Shown here piece by piece: positions 61,899-64,000 of a stretch of DNA of 64,000 bases (position 1 is its first letter; each line of letters opens with the position of its first letter). A program made the position numbers and the translations under genes. The stretch lies in assembly GCA_963723495.1 (NCBI GenBank), contig CAVRQR010000010.1, positions 248,001 through 312,000 on the forward strand. Direction: 5' to 3'. Source of the DNA: Gp6-AA40 sp963723495 (GTDB lineage: Bacteria; Acidobacteriota; Vicinamibacteria; Vicinamibacterales; UBA2999). The notes under the pieces are model-generated. The model did no database searches. It was not told the origin of the DNA and was given only the letters and a program-made list of their open reading frames with translations.

Positions 61899-63033
61899 CT
61901 AACGTACCGGCGTGCCTATGAAAACAGACATCACTTCGTTTGCGAGCAGCATCCCCTCCCGCGTCAAGCGGAGGGCGCCGCCATCATAGATCAACAGGCG
62001 CTGGTCGACGAACGGGCGCAGGTCCTCTCCATACCGGTCCCACAGATCGATCCCATAGCGAAACCTGACCGCATCGACGCTGACGCCTTGCACCAGACGC
62101 AACCCGGTGAACACCGCCTCCTCGAAACGCTCCTGCGCACTGAGCTCGCGACGTTCGGTTCCCACCGCCCTGCCCGCTGTCACGGCCGAGACGTAGTCCT
62201 CGGTCGCGGCGATATTCTTCTCCCGGACACCTCGCCTGGTCGTGTGCGCTCCGCATCCGAACCCAAGCCACTCTCCATCGCTCCAGTACTTGAGGTTATG
62301 CCGCGATTCGAGCCCGGGCTTCGAAACGTTCGAGATCTCGTACTGCACGTAACCAGCGGCTTCCAAGCGAGACATGGCGCCGAGGTACATTTCCGCCGCG
62401 TCGTCGTCGGGCGCCAGCGACCATTTCGAGCGCGCCATCGTATCCCTGAGCGGCGCGTTCGGATAAATCTCCAGCAGGTACAGGGATGCATGGTCCGGGC
62501 CAAGCGCTATCAGTGAATCTACTGACGAGAGCCACTGCGCGACTGACTGCTGCGGAAGCCACATCATCAAGTCGAGAGAGACATTGTCGAAGCCGGCATC
62601 CCGAGCCATTTCAAAGGCTTCGCGGGCCCGCGCCGCCGAGTGGAGGCGGCTCAGACGCCGCAGTTCCTCGTCGCGAAATGATTGGACACCGAAACTGAGG
62701 CGATTGACGCCAGCCGCGCGAAATGCCCGCAACCGTTCGTGGGTCACCGTCTCCGGGTTGGCTTCAATGGTGACTTCAGCATCCGGCGAGATGTTGAACG
62801 ACGTGCGGCAGGCGCCGATGACGCTCTGCACTTCCGAGGGCTCGAGCAGCGAGGGTGTGCCTCCGCCGAAGAAAATCGTATCGGCATCGGCATCCATCGC
62901 CCTTGCTGGCGATCTCCGTCATCAGTGCGCCGAGGTAGCGCTGCTTGAGGTCAGCATCGAACAAACCGCGGTTGAAATTGCAGTAATTGCAGATCGCTGA
63001 GCAGAAGGGGATGTGGACGTATAGGCCAAGCAC
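61899..63033 (-). CDS. hemW: HemW-type radical SAM protein (one-base insertion)
   Basis: HemW (formerly HemN-like) is a heme chaperone of the radical SAM family. The cluster motif is CSAICNYCNF in YVHIPFCSAICNYCNFNRG. One base too many in a G/C run at 62900-62902 breaks the frame after EIASK; corrected, it continues AMDADADTIFFGGGTPSLLE, with FGVQSFRDEELRRLSRLHSA, DNVSLDLMMWLPQQSVAQWL and KYWSDGEWLGFGCGAHTTRR following. The GTG at 63033 is the likely start (about 378 residues). It follows the DnaC-like gene by five bases. Confidence 0.9.
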
Positions 63034-63038
63034 TCGCC

Positions 63039-63902
63039 TTACCGCGATCCGGCGCGGCCCCCGGGCCACTTCAAGTCAGCCCTTCCGTCGTTCTCGCGCT
63101 TCCGGAGTTGGGCCTTCGCCTGGTTGCTGGCCTTGGGCGGCAGTGATGAGCCGCGCCGGTTCTTGGGTGAGGCCGGCGAGCGCTCCTGCCAATTCGCAAT
63201 GTCTTCGGGCGTGGGATAGCGACCGACGTCACGGGTGTCGACGGCGTCGATGAGCAGCCACTCGCACATCTCTTTCAGACGTGACCGCGTCCGCAGCCCA
63301 AGATGGAAGGCAAACGAGCCCGGCTCGGTGCTATCCAGATCCCTCAAGTTTGTCGTGATCACGGTCAGGCGGCGCTCGCTGTAGCGCGTGTTGATGACGA
63401 GACCGAGCGTCTCATCCACCCATTCCGACTTCTTCTCCAGTCCGAGGTCGTCCAGGACGAGGATCTCGGCTTCGAGAACCGGCCTCAACACCGCCAGCTC
63501 CGTCATCTCGGCGCTTCCGCTATAGGTATCGCGAACCATCTTCAGCAGTTCGCGCGTTTCGTAGAAGACCGCGCGCGCGTTCTTCCTGACGATCGCCTCT
63601 CGCATCAACGCAACTGCGAGATGCGTCTTCCCCACGCCAGTGTCCCCGTAGAACAGCAGCCCTTTGTCGACCACAGGAAACTGCTCGACGAGGCGCGCCG
63701 CCTTCCGGTGCGCGGCTCTTTGTGTGTCGGTATGAATCTCGAAGTTACTGAACTCGCAGTGCGCGTAGCCGCGAGGAATACGAGCGTTCTTGAGGAGGGA
63801 TTGCGAGAGCCGCTGTTGCCAACACTCGCACCTGGTTACTCGATCGACACCATCGGTCATGATCGTCTTCCACCCAGTGTCTTCACAGATAGCGCAGGCC
63901 AC
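63039..63902 (-). CDS. DnaC/DnaI-like AAA+ helicase loader
   Basis: A 287-residue ATPase with an N-terminal zinc-finger-like part (CAICEDTGW at 3-11 and CECWQQR near 25), as in DnaI, and an AAA+ domain: GLLFYGDTGVGKTHLAVALM (Walker A), EAEILVLDDLGLEKKSEWVD (Walker B), NTRYSERRLTVITTNL (sensor 1) and LRTRSRLKEMCEWLLIDAVD. The basic C-terminal tail (NRRGSSLPPKASNQAKAQLR) is not part of the usual fold. It may load the DnaB helicase; IstB-type transposition helpers are related but usually lack the zinc part and lie beside a transposase. The remaining bases to 64000 are its upstream region, in which I see no certain promoter. Confidence 0.8.
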   Translation of the reverse strand: MACAICEDTGWKTIMTDGVDRVTRCECWQQRLSQSLLKNARIPRGYAHCEFSNFEIHTDTQRAAHRKAARLVEQFPVVDKGLLFYGDTGVGKTHLAVALMREAIVRKNARAVFYETRELLKMVRDTYSGSAEMTELAVLRPVLEAEILVLDDLGLEKKSEWVDETLGLVINTRYSERRLTVITTNLRDLDSTEPGSFAFHLGLRTRSRLKEMCEWLLIDAVDTRDVGRYPTPEDIANWQERSPASPKNRRGSSLPPKASNQAKAQLRKRENDGRADLKWPGGRAGSR

Positions 63903-64000
63903 GCGTCATGGTAACTCGGATCGCGTACCGGTGAAGCGTCACTGAGAACGGAATTTGTACGGTCGGATGACAGAACTATCTGACTGTTGTCGACGATTCC

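Noticed and set aside
63039..63902. IstB helper of an insertion sequence
   Set aside because: The AAA+ domain is related, but there is no transposase, no inverted terminal repeat, and the protein has a DnaI-like zinc region; it stands beside hemW.

Overview
The window looks like a chromosomal segment of an Acidobacteriota bacterium, probably close to the Vicinamibacteria (an inference; no rRNA gene is present). The reasons are the high-GC Gram-negative gene content (LpxI, a FabZ-LpxA protein, BamA, an OmpH-like chaperone, Lol components), four large permeases of the acidobacterial duplicated orphan permease (ADOP) type, a PadR regulator of the kind that accompanies them, and the futalosine route to menaquinone. 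I see no rRNA or tRNA gene, CRISPR array, prophage, intact insertion sequence or replication origin.

Layout. 1-6.9 kb: three tandem, badly frameshifted ADOP genes and their PadR repressor with an 11-bp inverted-repeat operator. 7-11 kb: a metallo-beta-lactamase-fold exported protein, a SEC-C mini-protein and an intact fourth ADOP permease. 11-15.3 kb: a lysophospholipid acyltransferase-like protein and the electron-transfer flavoprotein system (ETF-QO, EtfA, EtfB). 15.4-20.5 kb: type II fatty-acid genes (fabF, acpP, fabG, fabD, plsX) with rpmF and yceD. 20.6-25 kb: dGTPase-like protein, phosphopentomutase, hfq, miaA and a TonB-like protein. 25-31 kb: menaquinone operon (methyltransferase, MqnP, MqnX, MqnC, MqnA) ending in a cysteine-free MqnE relative. 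31-38.7 kb: envelope genes (Gfo/Idh oxidoreductase, LpxI, FabZ-LpxA fusion, OmpH-like, BamA). 38.8-46.7 kb: ClpC, a 3-hydroxyisobutyrate-dehydrogenase-family protein, an alpha/beta hydrolase and the LolD/LolC-E transporter. 46.9-53.2 kb: a PEGA protein with a TonB-domain partner, lysS-nusB-ribH, small membrane proteins and two gene remnants. 53.3-60.3 kb: purine salvage (GuaB/GuaC-like enzyme with CBS domains, adenosine kinase, MTAP), methylmalonyl-CoA epimerase, MeaB and an acyl-CoA dehydrogenase. 60.3-64 kb: a small beta-barrel protein, two related exported proteins, HemW and a DnaC-like loader.

Two things cut across the window. First, many strongly conserved genes (clpC, lysS, nusB, ribH, lolD, hemW, etf-qo, adenosine kinase, menaquinone methyltransferase) are each broken by a single-base indel, often in a short homopolymer. 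This looks like sequence error, so most frameshifts should not be read as biology; only the three tandem ADOP genes have a much higher indel density. Second, many gene junctions are filled exactly, stop codon to start codon, by degenerate tandem 'word' repeats facing their own inverse, so that each can fold into a long hairpin. Different junctions use different words (CAACTCCC/GGGAGTTG; GATTG/CAATC; GGTTC/GAACC; CAGAAT). I cannot match these to a described element class and consider them the most interesting feature here, together with the cysteine-free MqnE relative.
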